Positions 16,456 to 24,274 of a stretch of 44,410 nucleotides of DNA are shown here, one piece after another (position 1 is the stretch's first letter; every line of letters begins with the position of its first letter). This DNA comes from Phycisphaerales bacterium (GTDB lineage: Bacteria > Planctomycetota > Phycisphaerae > Phycisphaerales > UBA1924): positions 1 through 44,410 of the forward strand of contig JAJDDD010000018.1 in NCBI GenBank assembly GCA_029260495.1, written 5' to 3'. The position numbers were made by a program, and so were the translations under genes. A model generated the notes under the pieces. The model did no database searches. It was given only the letters and a program-made list of their open reading frames with translations, and was not told the DNA's origin.

Positions 16456-17490
16456 GTGCAGGAGATACTTCGCCAACTTGTTGCAGGCCAGACGCTTTCT
16501 GAGAGCGAGGCGGAACGAGCGCTGGAGACGATTCTCACCGGCGGCGCGAATGAAACACAGATCGGCGCTTTTCTTGCATTTCTGGCTTCGCGCGGACCGA
16601 CCGCTGATGAGCTGATCGGCTCCGCGCGCGTCATGCGCCGTCATGTGACGGGCGTTCCGACCGATGTTCTGCCGTCCGGTGCGCGAGTCATTGATACTTG
16701 CGGCACGGGCGGGGCGCCGAAGACATTTAACATTTCCACAGCGGCTGCGCTCATCGCCGCTGCGATCGAGGCCCCCAATGCGCCGGTGGTCGCAAAGCAT
16801 GGCGGGCGTTCGCGCTCGGGTCGGGGATCGGCGGAGGTGCTTGAAAAGTTGGGTGTGAATATCGACGCGAGTCCTGAGACGCAGGCTCGCTGTTTGCGCG
16901 AAGCTCGGGTTTGTTTTAGTTTTGCGATTCAGCATCATCCAGCCATGAAGCACGCTGCGGGCCCGCGGAAGTCGCTTGGTTTTCCGACGATCTTTAATTT
17001 GCTTGGGCCACTGACGAATCCGGCTGGGGCCCGGAGACAACTGCTTGGTGTCTATGACGCGGGTTACGCCCAACTGATGGCGGATGCGCTGAATGAACTT
17101 GGCTGTGAGCGAGCAATGGTCGCGCATGGCGCCGACGGGCTCGATGAACTGACAACGACTGGGCCGACACAGGTGTGGGATGTACAGGGCGGCCGCGTAA
17201 AGAAACGCACGGTTGATCCGGAATCACTTGGGCTTGTTCGCGTGTCGCTTGCGGATATTCAGCAGGCGGGTGATCTTGATGGCGCGGCGAGACTAATTCG
17301 ATCAATTCTTGACGGCGAAGCAGGGCCGCCGCGCGAGATTGCGGTTCTAAATGCCGCGGGCGCGGCAGTTGTCGCGGGCGCGTGTGATGACTTGCGCGGA
17401 GGCATAGAACTTTCCAAACGCGCGATCGACTCCGGCGCCGCTGCGCATCGACTTGAACAACTTGCTCAGCTTTCGCACGAAGACAGCTGA
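16456..17490 (+). CDS. trpD: anthranilate phosphoribosyltransferase
   Basis: 344 residues from GTG 16456, where the TrpD similarity begins (QEILRQLVAGQTLSESEAE) and giving the normal family length. The frame opens earlier, at TTG 16396, but those 20 residues have no counterpart; the start is therefore uncertain. TrpD transfers phosphoribose from PRPP to anthranilate in tryptophan synthesis. Diagnostic: IDTCGTGGAPKTFNIST (PRPP-binding glycine loop), KHGGRSRSGRGSAEVLEKLG, and the LLGPLTNPAGA.RQLLGVY segment. No other trp gene is adjacent. Convergent with the LmbE-like gene; a 6-bp GACAGC/GCTGTC hairpin spans the two stops. Confidence 0.94.
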   Translation: MQEILRQLVAGQTLSESEAERALETILTGGANETQIGAFLAFLASRGPTADELIGSARVMRRHVTGVPTDVLPSGARVIDTCGTGGAPKTFNISTAAALIAAAIEAPNAPVVAKHGGRSRSGRGSAEVLEKLGVNIDASPETQARCLREARVCFSFAIQHHPAMKHAAGPRKSLGFPTIFNLLGPLTNPAGARRQLLGVYDAGYAQLMADALNELGCERAMVAHGADGLDELTTTGPTQVWDVQGGRVKKRTVDPESLGLVRVSLADIQQAGDLDGAARLIRSILDGEAGPPREIAVLNAAGAAVVAGACDDLRGGIELSKRAIDSGAAAHRLEQLAQLSHEDS

Positions 17491-17498
17491 AGCGCTGT

Positions 17499-18182
17499 CT
17501 ACATCAGGACGCTGTCGAAACCTGTCAACCCGATCGGCTCCTTGGTAAAGAAAGGCTCGGCGGCGCTTGAACCAATGCGAGAGCCGAAGTAGGTCGCTGA
17601 CGCTTCGACCCATTCGACAATGAAGCGGTTTTTTTCAGGCAAGACGAACTGTGTGTGATAGGCGCGAATGCTCTCAATCTTGCGCTCGACGCAACCGGAA
17701 ATATCCAGGCAAAAACTCGGGTTCGCCACCCAGCGGAGATGAGTCGCGTAGTAATAAAAGAGCCAGCGCGGGTAGACGGGGTCACCCGGGAGGTCAATCT
17801 TGCTGAGCTTGGAATCAAACCGCGCGTCTTCAACAATGCGCGTCACGGCGCGATGATCGGGGTGCGAATCCTCGAAATAGGGTGTGAACACAATGTCCGT
17901 TTGATGCTCGCGCATAACTCCTGCGATGAGATGGCGCGATTCGATGGTGTGTTCGACGAACCGATTGGGCAGATCGAGGAGCCGGCGCTGGACGCCGAGT
18001 ATTTCAGCAGCTTGGGCGGCTTCTTTGGCGCGAGTTTCAGGATCGCCGTGGGGCGTTGGCTCGCCGTTGGTGACATCGAGCAGCAGGACGTTGTGCCCCT
18101 GATCCGCAAGGCGCGCGATCGCGCCGCCCATTCCAAGCTCCTGATCATCCGGGTGCGGCCCGACAACGAGGATGTTCGCCAT
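17499..18182 (-). CDS. bshB1: LmbE/PIG-L family deacetylase (BshB1-like)
   Basis: 227 residues from ATG 18182 (AAGGTGGAG upstream); a GTG five codons earlier overlaps that SD and is rejected. Zinc motif GPHPDDQELGMGG near the N-terminus (His-Pro-Asp-Asp), HPDHRA in the middle, and the C-terminal H.SQF-like segment (RAYHTQFVLPEKN). The ending with YFGSRIGSSAAEPF is typical of BshB1, which deacetylates GlcNAc-malate in bacillithiol synthesis. No bshA or bshC is in the window, so the exact substrate remains an inference; another N-acetylglucosaminyl compound is possible. Confidence 0.85.
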   Translation of the reverse strand: MANILVVGPHPDDQELGMGGAIARLADQGHNVLLLDVTNGEPTPHGDPETRAKEAAQAAEILGVQRRLLDLPNRFVEHTIESRHLIAGVMREHQTDIVFTPYFEDSHPDHRAVTRIVEDARFDSKLSKIDLPGDPVYPRWLFYYYATHLRWVANPSFCLDISGCVERKIESIRAYHTQFVLPEKNRFIVEWVEASATYFGSRIGSSAAEPFFTKEPIGLTGFDSVLM

Positions 18183-18279
18183 GTGCTTTTGCTCCACCTT
18201 TCGTTTACCTGGCGTCAGCCCAGTGGCGGGCGACTTCTGGCGCCAAGTATGTGTCTAACAACTGGCTGGTTCGACCAGA

Positions 18280-20355
18280 TTATTCAAGCTCTTGTAGCAA
18301 CTCACGGGAAAGTCGTGTGGCTTGTTCGTTCAGATCATCCATCACGCCCGCGCGGAACTTGCCGCGCAGCGATTCTCGCTGGGCCCAAACGTAAGACAAG
18401 TCTGCGAGGGACTCGTGATGTTTGCGGTGCGGGGAAGAGTCAAGTCGAGGATGCACGAGGAGGGACGTCCAGCTCGCGCAGGCATGTTCGTCAAACTCCT
18501 GAATCACTGCGTCGCGCAGCAATGTCGCGATGAGGAGCGCTTCTGGATGACTCACTTCAAGCTCCCGGAGTCTTGGGCCGAGTGTATGCAGCGACTGTTC
18601 CTGGGAAAGCAGTTCGTTCAGCCTTTGGGAGAACGCAGAGTAAAGACGCTCAAGTAAAGCTGGCGGCACGCGCCAAGCCGCCCATTGAATTACACTTGGT
18701 TCGTCGAGTTGATTTGCAAGAACATCGGCGCTGGCGCTCAACTGCTGTATGTTGTGAAATGTGCGCATTGCTTTGGCAGCGCTTTCATCCTGCGTTTTCC
18801 TCCCGAATGCATCCAGCCAGCTTTGCGCAGCTTGCTGCAACTGGTCAACATATCTTGCTTCAGATGAATCCGGCGTCGCCGCTCGCGCCATCTCAACGAT
18901 CTGCGCAGGCTCGAAGATGAACTCAGTCTGCAAGCGGGCGAGTTCCTCCATCGCAGCCTTGCGCTGGGTCTCATCGTTCAGCAGCTTTTCAAGCTCCCAC
19001 ACCCGGCCCATCACGCGCCCCTGCGCGGGCCAAACCATCGGCGGCCACGTTCCAATGCGCTGATCGACGGTTCGAGCCAGTTCAAGGTCTTCAGCGATCG
19101 CAGTGTGTTTGGCGATGAGGCTGATCATCGCTGGGTTGCGCAAAAGTTCGAGCGAGCGCGCGATCCGAGCCCATTCCTTGGCGAGATGGTCTTCACGCTG
19201 TTCCGCTTCAATGTGCATCCGCCTCCATCCATTTTTCAGATCGGGCGAAAGAGTCTCATCGCGTTGCTGCGATCGGCGCTTCGCAGCAGTGCGCAGTGTT
19301 TGGACAAAAGCGCGCATGGTGATCGGCGCGTCAGAATCTATTTCTTTACCGTCGTTATAAAGGCGATCCCAAAGATCCATTGTTATCCGACGCAGTCGTC
19401 CGGGCTCCTCGCCAAGCTTGATGAGTTCGCTTTGAACGTTCAACACGCCTGCAAACGCAGTGAATGCTTCAAGGCGCGTCAAGGCAGCATTTCGAGTCGG
19501 CCTGCGGGTGTACATTTCAGCGATTTGCTTGGCGCCTTGCGCTGCGGCTTCAAGTCGTCGATCTCCAAGCCAATCGCTGTGCGCAGCGATGGTTTGGTGA
19601 GCTTGAACAAGCTGAGAAAAGACCATGGCGTGCTGATCAGCCAGCCGGCTGAGGACGGGTCGGTCTTGTGCAGATGCGATTGCATCGAGAAATGTGTCAA
19701 TGTTGTGCTCACTGCCAACAAGTTGATGAATGCCCCGGGCATCAAGATTGACATTGAGAATGGAAGCTTCCTGACGATCGCCCCATCGCGCCGCTCCAAC
19801 CCCGCTTCGGGACGCCGTCGCGAGTATGTGAACATCCAGGAAGATATCGCGCAGCATTACGTCCAGTTCGTCAACAGTGCGCACTGGATTCTGACTGGCG
19901 CGATCGGCCGCAAGAGAGAAGGATGTCAGTGTGCGCCGGGCGTCTGAAGTTTGGCCCTCTTCCGAGCTTGCAAGCGCCTGAATGAAGAACTCATCGAGCT
20001 TCGGCAGCGCATCGACAAGATGGAGTGAAGCGAGGGCCGCCGCAAGCCGCACGTCCGCCGGCTGAATCGGATAGGTAATCAGACTGCTCGCTAGACGTCG
20101 CGCTCCAACCATCGCTTCGATTGCGACGGCTCGATTCGCATCCGTGCGGCGGTTATGTAGTTTTTCAATCTGCGCCTCAAGACGCTCGGGCATTGTGGTT
20201 CGCAGCGACCAGGCGCCCTCAAGCAACTCCGGGTCTGAGTCGAAGTTGAGCACTTGTGCGTTCGTCGCCCCGGGGGAGATCAAGAGCAGCAATGCAAGGA
20301 TGACGCGCACAAGGAGCAACACCGCTCGTCTTGAAGTCATGCTCGCCCATTTCAT
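18280..20355 (-). CDS. large secreted helical protein of unknown function
   Basis: 691 residues. Sec signal at 1-34 (basic MTSRRAVLLLVRV, hydrophobic LILALLLLISPGA, likely cut after TNA). The mature part is almost entirely charged alpha helix with many Leu, Glu, Arg, Gln and Trp residues and no cysteine-rich or repeat module I can name. It overlaps the truA stop by 4 bases (ATGA), so it is coupled to truA in the same transcript. Function unknown; a periplasmic or planctomycete compartment protein by location only. Confidence 0.8.
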   Translation of the reverse strand: MKWASMTSRRAVLLLVRVILALLLLISPGATNAQVLNFDSDPELLEGAWSLRTTMPERLEAQIEKLHNRRTDANRAVAIEAMVGARRLASSLITYPIQPADVRLAAALASLHLVDALPKLDEFFIQALASSEEGQTSDARRTLTSFSLAADRASQNPVRTVDELDVMLRDIFLDVHILATASRSGVGAARWGDRQEASILNVNLDARGIHQLVGSEHNIDTFLDAIASAQDRPVLSRLADQHAMVFSQLVQAHQTIAAHSDWLGDRRLEAAAQGAKQIAEMYTRRPTRNAALTRLEAFTAFAGVLNVQSELIKLGEEPGRLRRITMDLWDRLYNDGKEIDSDAPITMRAFVQTLRTAAKRRSQQRDETLSPDLKNGWRRMHIEAEQREDHLAKEWARIARSLELLRNPAMISLIAKHTAIAEDLELARTVDQRIGTWPPMVWPAQGRVMGRVWELEKLLNDETQRKAAMEELARLQTEFIFEPAQIVEMARAATPDSSEARYVDQLQQAAQSWLDAFGRKTQDESAAKAMRTFHNIQQLSASADVLANQLDEPSVIQWAAWRVPPALLERLYSAFSQRLNELLSQEQSLHTLGPRLRELEVSHPEALLIATLLRDAVIQEFDEHACASWTSLLVHPRLDSSPHRKHHESLADLSYVWAQRESLRGKFRAGVMDDLNEQATRLSRELLQELE

Positions 20356-21230
20356 GGCGACACCTCATGATCGTCTTTGGCTATCGCGATCGTCGTTTGC
20401 TCCTGAGCAGTCGGTTCGCGGTACTTGATCCACTCCAATCGCAGCCCCTTGGCTGGGAGAGTTGGGCCTGCACGCCTGCGGTCGCCGGTGGCAAGAGCTT
20501 CTGTCACATCGTTGATGGTCAGTCTGGCGCGACCGACATCGTGGAGTGTTCCAGCGATGATGCGCACCATGTTGTAGAGAAATCCTGTGCCGGAAATGTC
20601 AATCGCAATCACGCGATCATCAATCTGCTCAACATCACAGCTGAGCACTGTGCGCACTGTTGTAAGCCGGCCATGTCCAGCGTTGGCGAAGCCAGCGAAG
20701 TCGTGCTCGCCTACAAGTGCGGCGGCCGCCTCGCGCATGGGTGCGATATCCAATTCATGCCAGGTGTGATGCGACCAGCGGCGCTCCCACAGCGGGCGCT
20801 CGGGTCCGGTGTGGATCAAATAGCGATACCCCTTGCAGACACAATCGCTGATCGGATCGAACGATTCCCAGGTGGGCTCGCAGCTTCGCACAAGCACATC
20901 GGGCGCCAGTCGGGAGTTGACCGCGAGCGCCAGCCGATCATCCGTCGGGCCGCGTCGATCAATGGAACTTGAAAAGGCAGCAATCTGGGCGTTGGCGTGC
21001 ACGCCTGCGTCCGTGCGGCTCGCGCCTTGCAACACCACGGGCTCGCGGACCACATGCTGCACAGCTTGTTCGATCGTCTGCTGGACAGTGCGCAGGGGCA
21101 CGCGCCCCTTATCGGCGCTCTCGGTTTCAGCAGCGTTGGGCAGGGCGGCAGAGTTTGCGGGCACATCCTGGCGCTGCCAGCCGTGAAAGTGGGTTCCGTC
21201 ATAGGCGATGGTGAGCTTGTAGCGGGGCAT
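20352..21230 (-). CDS. truA: tRNA pseudouridine synthase A
   Basis: 292 residues from ATG 21230 (PRYKLTIAYDGTHFHGWQRQ); the longer open frame upstream runs through the structured RNA region and is not protein-like. TruA makes pseudouridine 38-40 in tRNA anticodon arms. Catalytic motif GASRTDAGVHA with Asp74; KGYRYLI and GTGFLYNMVRIIAGTL are family blocks. Oddity: about 25 extra residues (roughly 22-46, Ala/Glu/Asn rich) are inserted between WQRQ and the RTVQ..IE helix that normally follows directly. Confidence 0.94.
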   Translation of the reverse strand: MPRYKLTIAYDGTHFHGWQRQDVPANSAALPNAAETESADKGRVPLRTVQQTIEQAVQHVVREPVVLQGASRTDAGVHANAQIAAFSSSIDRRGPTDDRLALAVNSRLAPDVLVRSCEPTWESFDPISDCVCKGYRYLIHTGPERPLWERRWSHHTWHELDIAPMREAAAALVGEHDFAGFANAGHGRLTTVRTVLSCDVEQIDDRVIAIDISGTGFLYNMVRIIAGTLHDVGRARLTINDVTEALATGDRRRAGPTLPAKGLRLEWIKYREPTAQEQTTIAIAKDDHEVSP

Positions 21231-21271
21231 GAGGTTGGAACACGATAGCCGGGCTGGCAAAAATCTTCGCG

Positions 21272-21553
21272 GGCATGGAACCGGGCGGAGTGTGCTTGCG
21301 AACAGTTTGGCGACAGACACGCGAGCCGCCCGCTCGCCTCCAGTCGCCGGCTTCGCCCCGCACGGGGAACGGCAAGCAGATTCGAGGAGACAGGGCCTCA
21401 CTGTCTGGCACGGCGTTTTGCTTGGTCAAGGCCTCGCCGGGTGAAGCCGGGGGCCGTCCGAAAGTCCCTTCGGACGATCTCATACACACAGAATGTCCTT
21501 CTCAGGACTTCCGCTTAGGTCCGGTTCCTGCCGCGTGGAACCGGGCCTTTTTT
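21272..21553 (+). ncRNA. candidate structured non-coding RNA, unidentified
   Basis: A gene-free stretch with several long perfect stems readable by eye. P1: GGCA-(U)-GGAACCGG at 21272-21284 with CCGGUUCCUGCC at 21521-21532. P2: GGCGG 21284-21288 with CCGCC 21326-21330, continued by GUGU/ACAC. P3: CCGGCUUCGCCC at 21347-21358 with GGGUGAAGCCGG at 21439-21450 (12 bp, one G-U). P4 inside P3: CAAGCAGA 21373-21380 with UUUUGCUUG at 21416-21424. P4a: AGACAG 21388-21393 with CUGUCU 21401-21406. P5: CGUCCGAA/UUCGGACG near 21455-21476. P6: GUCCU/AGGAC near 21495-21508. It ends in a strong intrinsic terminator. No plus-strand gene lies upstream or downstream, so it is neither a 3' UTR nor a leader. It does not match the conserved cores of RNase P RNA, tmRNA or SRP RNA that I know. 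The 5' end is inferred from P1; no promoter identified. Confidence 0.6.
21517..21553 (+). terminator. strong intrinsic terminator of the candidate RNA
   Basis: 12-bp stem AGGTCCGGTTCC (21517-21528) with GGAACCGGGCCT (21537-21548), one G-U pair, 8-nt loop, followed by six Ts (21548-21553). It works only on the plus strand: the minus strand has no T-run after the stem. Confidence 0.88.
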
Positions 21554-21583
21554 AATGCTGGAGCGAGATTTGCGAGTGTTATT

Positions 21584-21955
21584 TCACCGGTTGACCGAGC
21601 CATCATCAGCGGGTTCTGGCGCCAGTTCGTACCCGCATTCGGGGCAGCGGCGCTGCCGGCGAAGATCAATCGGGTAGGCGCAGGACGGGCACGCGGGGGC
21701 ACTCATCGGGACGATCCATCGCGCCAGCCGTTTGTCTCCGAGCCAGCATATGAGGGCAGCGAGGAGAAAAAGTGGGGCGTTAATCATGTTCCAGTCATAG
21801 AAGGCGAAGTCGAAGAGATCGCCCGCAAAGATGCCGGTGATGAGCCACGTTGCGAGTGTGCGCACGCCGAGAAAAGCGCTGACGAGCGCAAAGATGCGCA
21901 GGATCATGATTGCGAGGTGTCGCCGGCGAAGAATGTCTTTGGCGGAGATTGGCAT
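21584..21955 (-). CDS. small membrane protein with C-terminal zinc ribbon
   Basis: 123 residues. Two hydrophobic segments (about 15-42 and 58-72: NAPLFLLAALICWLG) are followed by a C-terminal CPSC-x12-CPECG rubredoxin-like zinc ribbon. Short proteins of this design are very common in planctomycetes; none I know has an assigned role. An acidic tail (APEPADDGS) follows. It stands downstream of the 22002-23108 gene on the same strand (46-base gap). Confidence 0.85.
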   Translation of the reverse strand: MPISAKDILRRRHLAIMILRIFALVSAFLGVRTLATWLITGIFAGDLFDFAFYDWNMINAPLFLLAALICWLGDKRLARWIVPMSAPACPSCAYPIDLRRQRRCPECGYELAPEPADDGSVNR

Positions 21956-22001
21956 GGCGCCGGCTCAAGCCTCCAAGCGGCTGCGCACTGAAAAGGCGAA
22001 C

Positions 22002-23108
22002 TCAATGCCCGAAGAGATTCGTAGTCGCATACATGCCCTGCTCTTCGAAGTACTTCAGCGTTTCTTCAACAGAGCGAAAGACCCGTGTCGCTGTCTCTGT
22101 AATGAAGGGCGAAGGGTTTTTCTTGGGTTTCCAGACGACGTACACCTCTTTGGTGTGCTCGAAAGCGTGGTGGAGTTCGCGCTCGACTCCTGAGGAAAGC
22201 CCGGGGACGCCGCCGGGGAGTTCCGGCACGAAGCTCACAATCATGTCCGACTGATCGATCAGCTTGAAATCGCGCATGTAGATTTGCCCGTCCACATCGC
22301 CCGCGATATCAAGCACTTCCCGCACTCGCACGCGCATGCCGTCAGGCGCTGCAGGCGATGGGTCCACATCAACGAAATCGTGTCCGTCTTTCGCTGCTTC
22401 AATCGCCCGATCCAGGAGCAGCTTCTCATCCACATCTCCGGGATCAAACGCAATGAAGCGCTCTGCGAGGGCTGCGCGGAAGGCGTCGATCTCCGCCATC
22501 ACGTCAGGCATGTCGACGACGTGGCTCATCGGGAAGCTCGGATACACCTTGCGCATGTCAGGTCGGCACAGAAGCCGGAACATGGTCTCTGTTGTGTTTG
22601 CGTGCCGGCCGCGACTGACTATGAAGAACTTTCCATCCGCTGCCTGCGCCATAATCTCTGTCGCGAGAAGCTCCTCCTCGCGCCACACCATGCAGTCCTT
22701 GAGCGTCGCATCGACATCGTGCTCAGCGTGCAAGCGGTGATGCACTGTCTCGATGTTGTCAACAAGGCAGATGAAGAGATCAATATTCAGCTTTTCGATC
22801 TGATCGAAATCAAATGCGCGAAACAGCCCATGGCGCCAGCGGAAGGTTGCGTGGGTGTTGACGATGAGGTTTTGGGCGCCCTTCGCCTCTGAGATGATGT
22901 CCTTGAACGCCGCCCGCCGGAGTGTGTCGAGCCGAGACCACGGCAGATCGAGAATCCGCCCGTGGTGGATGTCCGGCGCCTCGTTGTACATCAGATCGCC
23001 GACATGGAAGAGATCAATCGACTCCCCCTGAGCCCCGCCGAAAGCGACGATCTGTTCGAGATACGGCTTTTTCTCCATCCCCACCTGACCAGTGACAATC
23101 GCGCGCAT
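22002..23108 (-). CDS. P-loop-like protein with deoxyribosyltransferase-like C-terminus
   Basis: 368 residues from ATG 23108, with GAGGAG 7 nt upstream. The N-terminus MRAIVTGQVGMEKK resembles the beta1-P-loop of adenylate-kinase-like NTPases, but the loop reads G-Q-V-G-M-E-K-K where GxxGxGK(S/T) is expected: the lysine is kept, while Gly is Glu and Ser/Thr is Lys. The central region (NTHATFRWRHGL, LFICLVDNIETVHHRL, WREEELLATEIMAQ) follows the layout of an AdkA-like kinase. From about residue 280 the pattern DQSDMIVSFVPELPGG-GLSSGVERELHHA-KEVYVVWKPKKNPSPF resembles nucleoside 2-deoxyribosyltransferase-like folds. Both similarities are weak and read by eye. Divergent from sucD. Confidence 0.75.
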   Translation of the reverse strand: MRAIVTGQVGMEKKPYLEQIVAFGGAQGESIDLFHVGDLMYNEAPDIHHGRILDLPWSRLDTLRRAAFKDIISEAKGAQNLIVNTHATFRWRHGLFRAFDFDQIEKLNIDLFICLVDNIETVHHRLHAEHDVDATLKDCMVWREEELLATEIMAQAADGKFFIVSRGRHANTTETMFRLLCRPDMRKVYPSFPMSHVVDMPDVMAEIDAFRAALAERFIAFDPGDVDEKLLLDRAIEAAKDGHDFVDVDPSPAAPDGMRVRVREVLDIAGDVDGQIYMRDFKLIDQSDMIVSFVPELPGGVPGLSSGVERELHHAFEHTKEVYVVWKPKKNPSPFITETATRVFRSVEETLKYFEEQGMYATTNLFGH

Positions 23109-23185
23109 GGATAACTCCTCTTCTTTCGGAGAGGAGTATACCCACCGATTCAAGTCCCCTGCGCTGAATGACGAGGCTTTCCTCT

Positions 23186-23214
23186 TTGTCATCGTCCATA
23201 TGCGGGCGTATCCT
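23186..23214 (+). promoter_or_regulatory. sigma-70 promoter of sucD
   Basis: TTGTCA at 23186-23191, 17-bp spacer, TATCCT at 23209-23214. A start near 23221 would give a 37-nt leader containing the GAGGAG ribosome site. Confidence 0.65.
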
Positions 23215-23257
23215 GCCCATTCACCCAGCGGCCCAACCGACCGAGGAGATTCTCCAC

Positions 23258-24244
23258 ATGGCGATCCTGATTGACGCTTCCACACGAGTGATATGCCAGG
23301 GCATTACCGGCGCGTTCGGCGCCCTGCATACGCGCGGCTGCCTGCAGTACGCGCCGACCATCGTCGGCGGCGTCACGCCGGGCAAAGGAGGGCAGAAGGA
23401 CGAAAACGGGCTGCCAATCTTTAATACGGTTGCCGAAGCTGTCCGCGCGACAGACGCCAACGCCACCATGATCTTCGTTCCCCCGCCGTTCTCAGCCGAT
23501 GCGATCCTCGAAGCTGCGGGTGCAGAAATCCAGCTCATCTGCTGCATCACTGAAGGTGTGCCGGTGGCGGATATGGTCAAGGCGCGGGCGGTGCTGGATG
23601 AAATGAATCTTCGTCGCACTGAGCAAGACCGGATCCGCCTCGTTGGGCCCAACTGTCCCGGCGTCATTACGCCCGGCCCAAAGACCGGCGCCGGCGAGAG
23701 CGCGACTGATCCATACACCAAGCAGGGCTGCAAGATTGGCATCATGCCGGGCTACATCCACACGCATGTCTCCGAGGCGCCGACGGGCAAGGCGGTCGGC
23801 ATCGTCTCGCGCTCCGGCACGCTCACTTATGAAGCAGTTTGGCAAACCAGCAATCTCGGTCTGGGCCAATCAACATGTGTCGGCATCGGCGGAGATCCCG
23901 TGCGCGGCATGGGCTTCATTGATTGCCTTGAACTCTTTGAGCAGGATTCCGACACCGCCGGCGTACTGATGATCGGCGAGATCGGCGGAACCGATGAAGA
24001 GGACGCTGCTGCGTGGGCGAAGAAACATATGAGTAAACCCCTCGCCGCCTTCATCGCCGGGCGCACGGCGCCTCCGGGCAAGCGCATGGGTCATGCCGGC
24101 GCGATTATCTCGGGTGGTCAGGGCGGCGCCGATGACAAGATCAAGGCGCTGCGGGCAGCAGGCTTTTCGATTGCGGAAACACCTGCGGACATGGGCGCTG
24201 CGATGGCGCGGGCGATGGGCGTTGAAGTGGTCGCACAGGTGTAA
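23258..24244 (+). CDS. sucD: succinyl-CoA ligase, alpha subunit
   Basis: 328 residues from ATG 23258 (GAGGAG at 23243-23248). The alpha subunit carries the CoA site and the phosphohistidine of the TCA-cycle enzyme that makes ATP or GTP from succinyl-CoA. Seen: [33 protein letters not shown]-like ([10 protein letters not shown]), [32 protein letters not shown], and the active-site GHAGAI near residue 273. The sequence is somewhat longer than E. coli SucD (289), with additions around 130-180. The beta subunit gene sucC, usually directly upstream, is absent here. Confidence 0.95.
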   Translation: MAILIDASTRVICQGITGAFGALHTRGCLQYAPTIVGGVTPGKGGQKDENGLPIFNTVAEAVRATDANATMIFVPPPFSADAILEAAGAEIQLICCITEGVPVADMVKARAVLDEMNLRRTEQDRIRLVGPNCPGVITPGPKTGAGESATDPYTKQGCKIGIMPGYIHTHVSEAPTGKAVGIVSRSGTLTYEAVWQTSNLGLGQSTCVGIGGDPVRGMGFIDCLELFEQDSDTAGVLMIGEIGGTDEEDAAAWAKKHMSKPLAAFIAGRTAPPGKRMGHAGAIISGGQGGADDKIKALRAAGFSIAETPADMGAAMARAMGVEVVAQV

Positions 24245-24274
24245 ACGATGAAATTTGAGCAACGACGTAGCTAC

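Noticed and set aside
17482-17499. Terminator between trpD and the LmbE-like gene
   Set aside because: A 6-bp GACAGC/GCTGTC hairpin spans the stops but no T-run follows on either strand, so it is not called.
21407-21423. Sigma-54-like promoter TGGCACG...TTTTGC
   Set aside because: The spacing between GG and GC is one base too long for sigma-54, which tolerates no change, and the site lies inside the predicted RNA.
21272-21553. RNase P RNA, tmRNA or SRP RNA identity for the structured region
   Set aside because: The conserved P4 strands of RNase P (GAGGAAAGUCC, and the 3' partner), the tRNA-like ends of tmRNA and the GGAAGGAAGCAGCC-type SRP loop are not present; only short chance similarities such as CCGCTTA.
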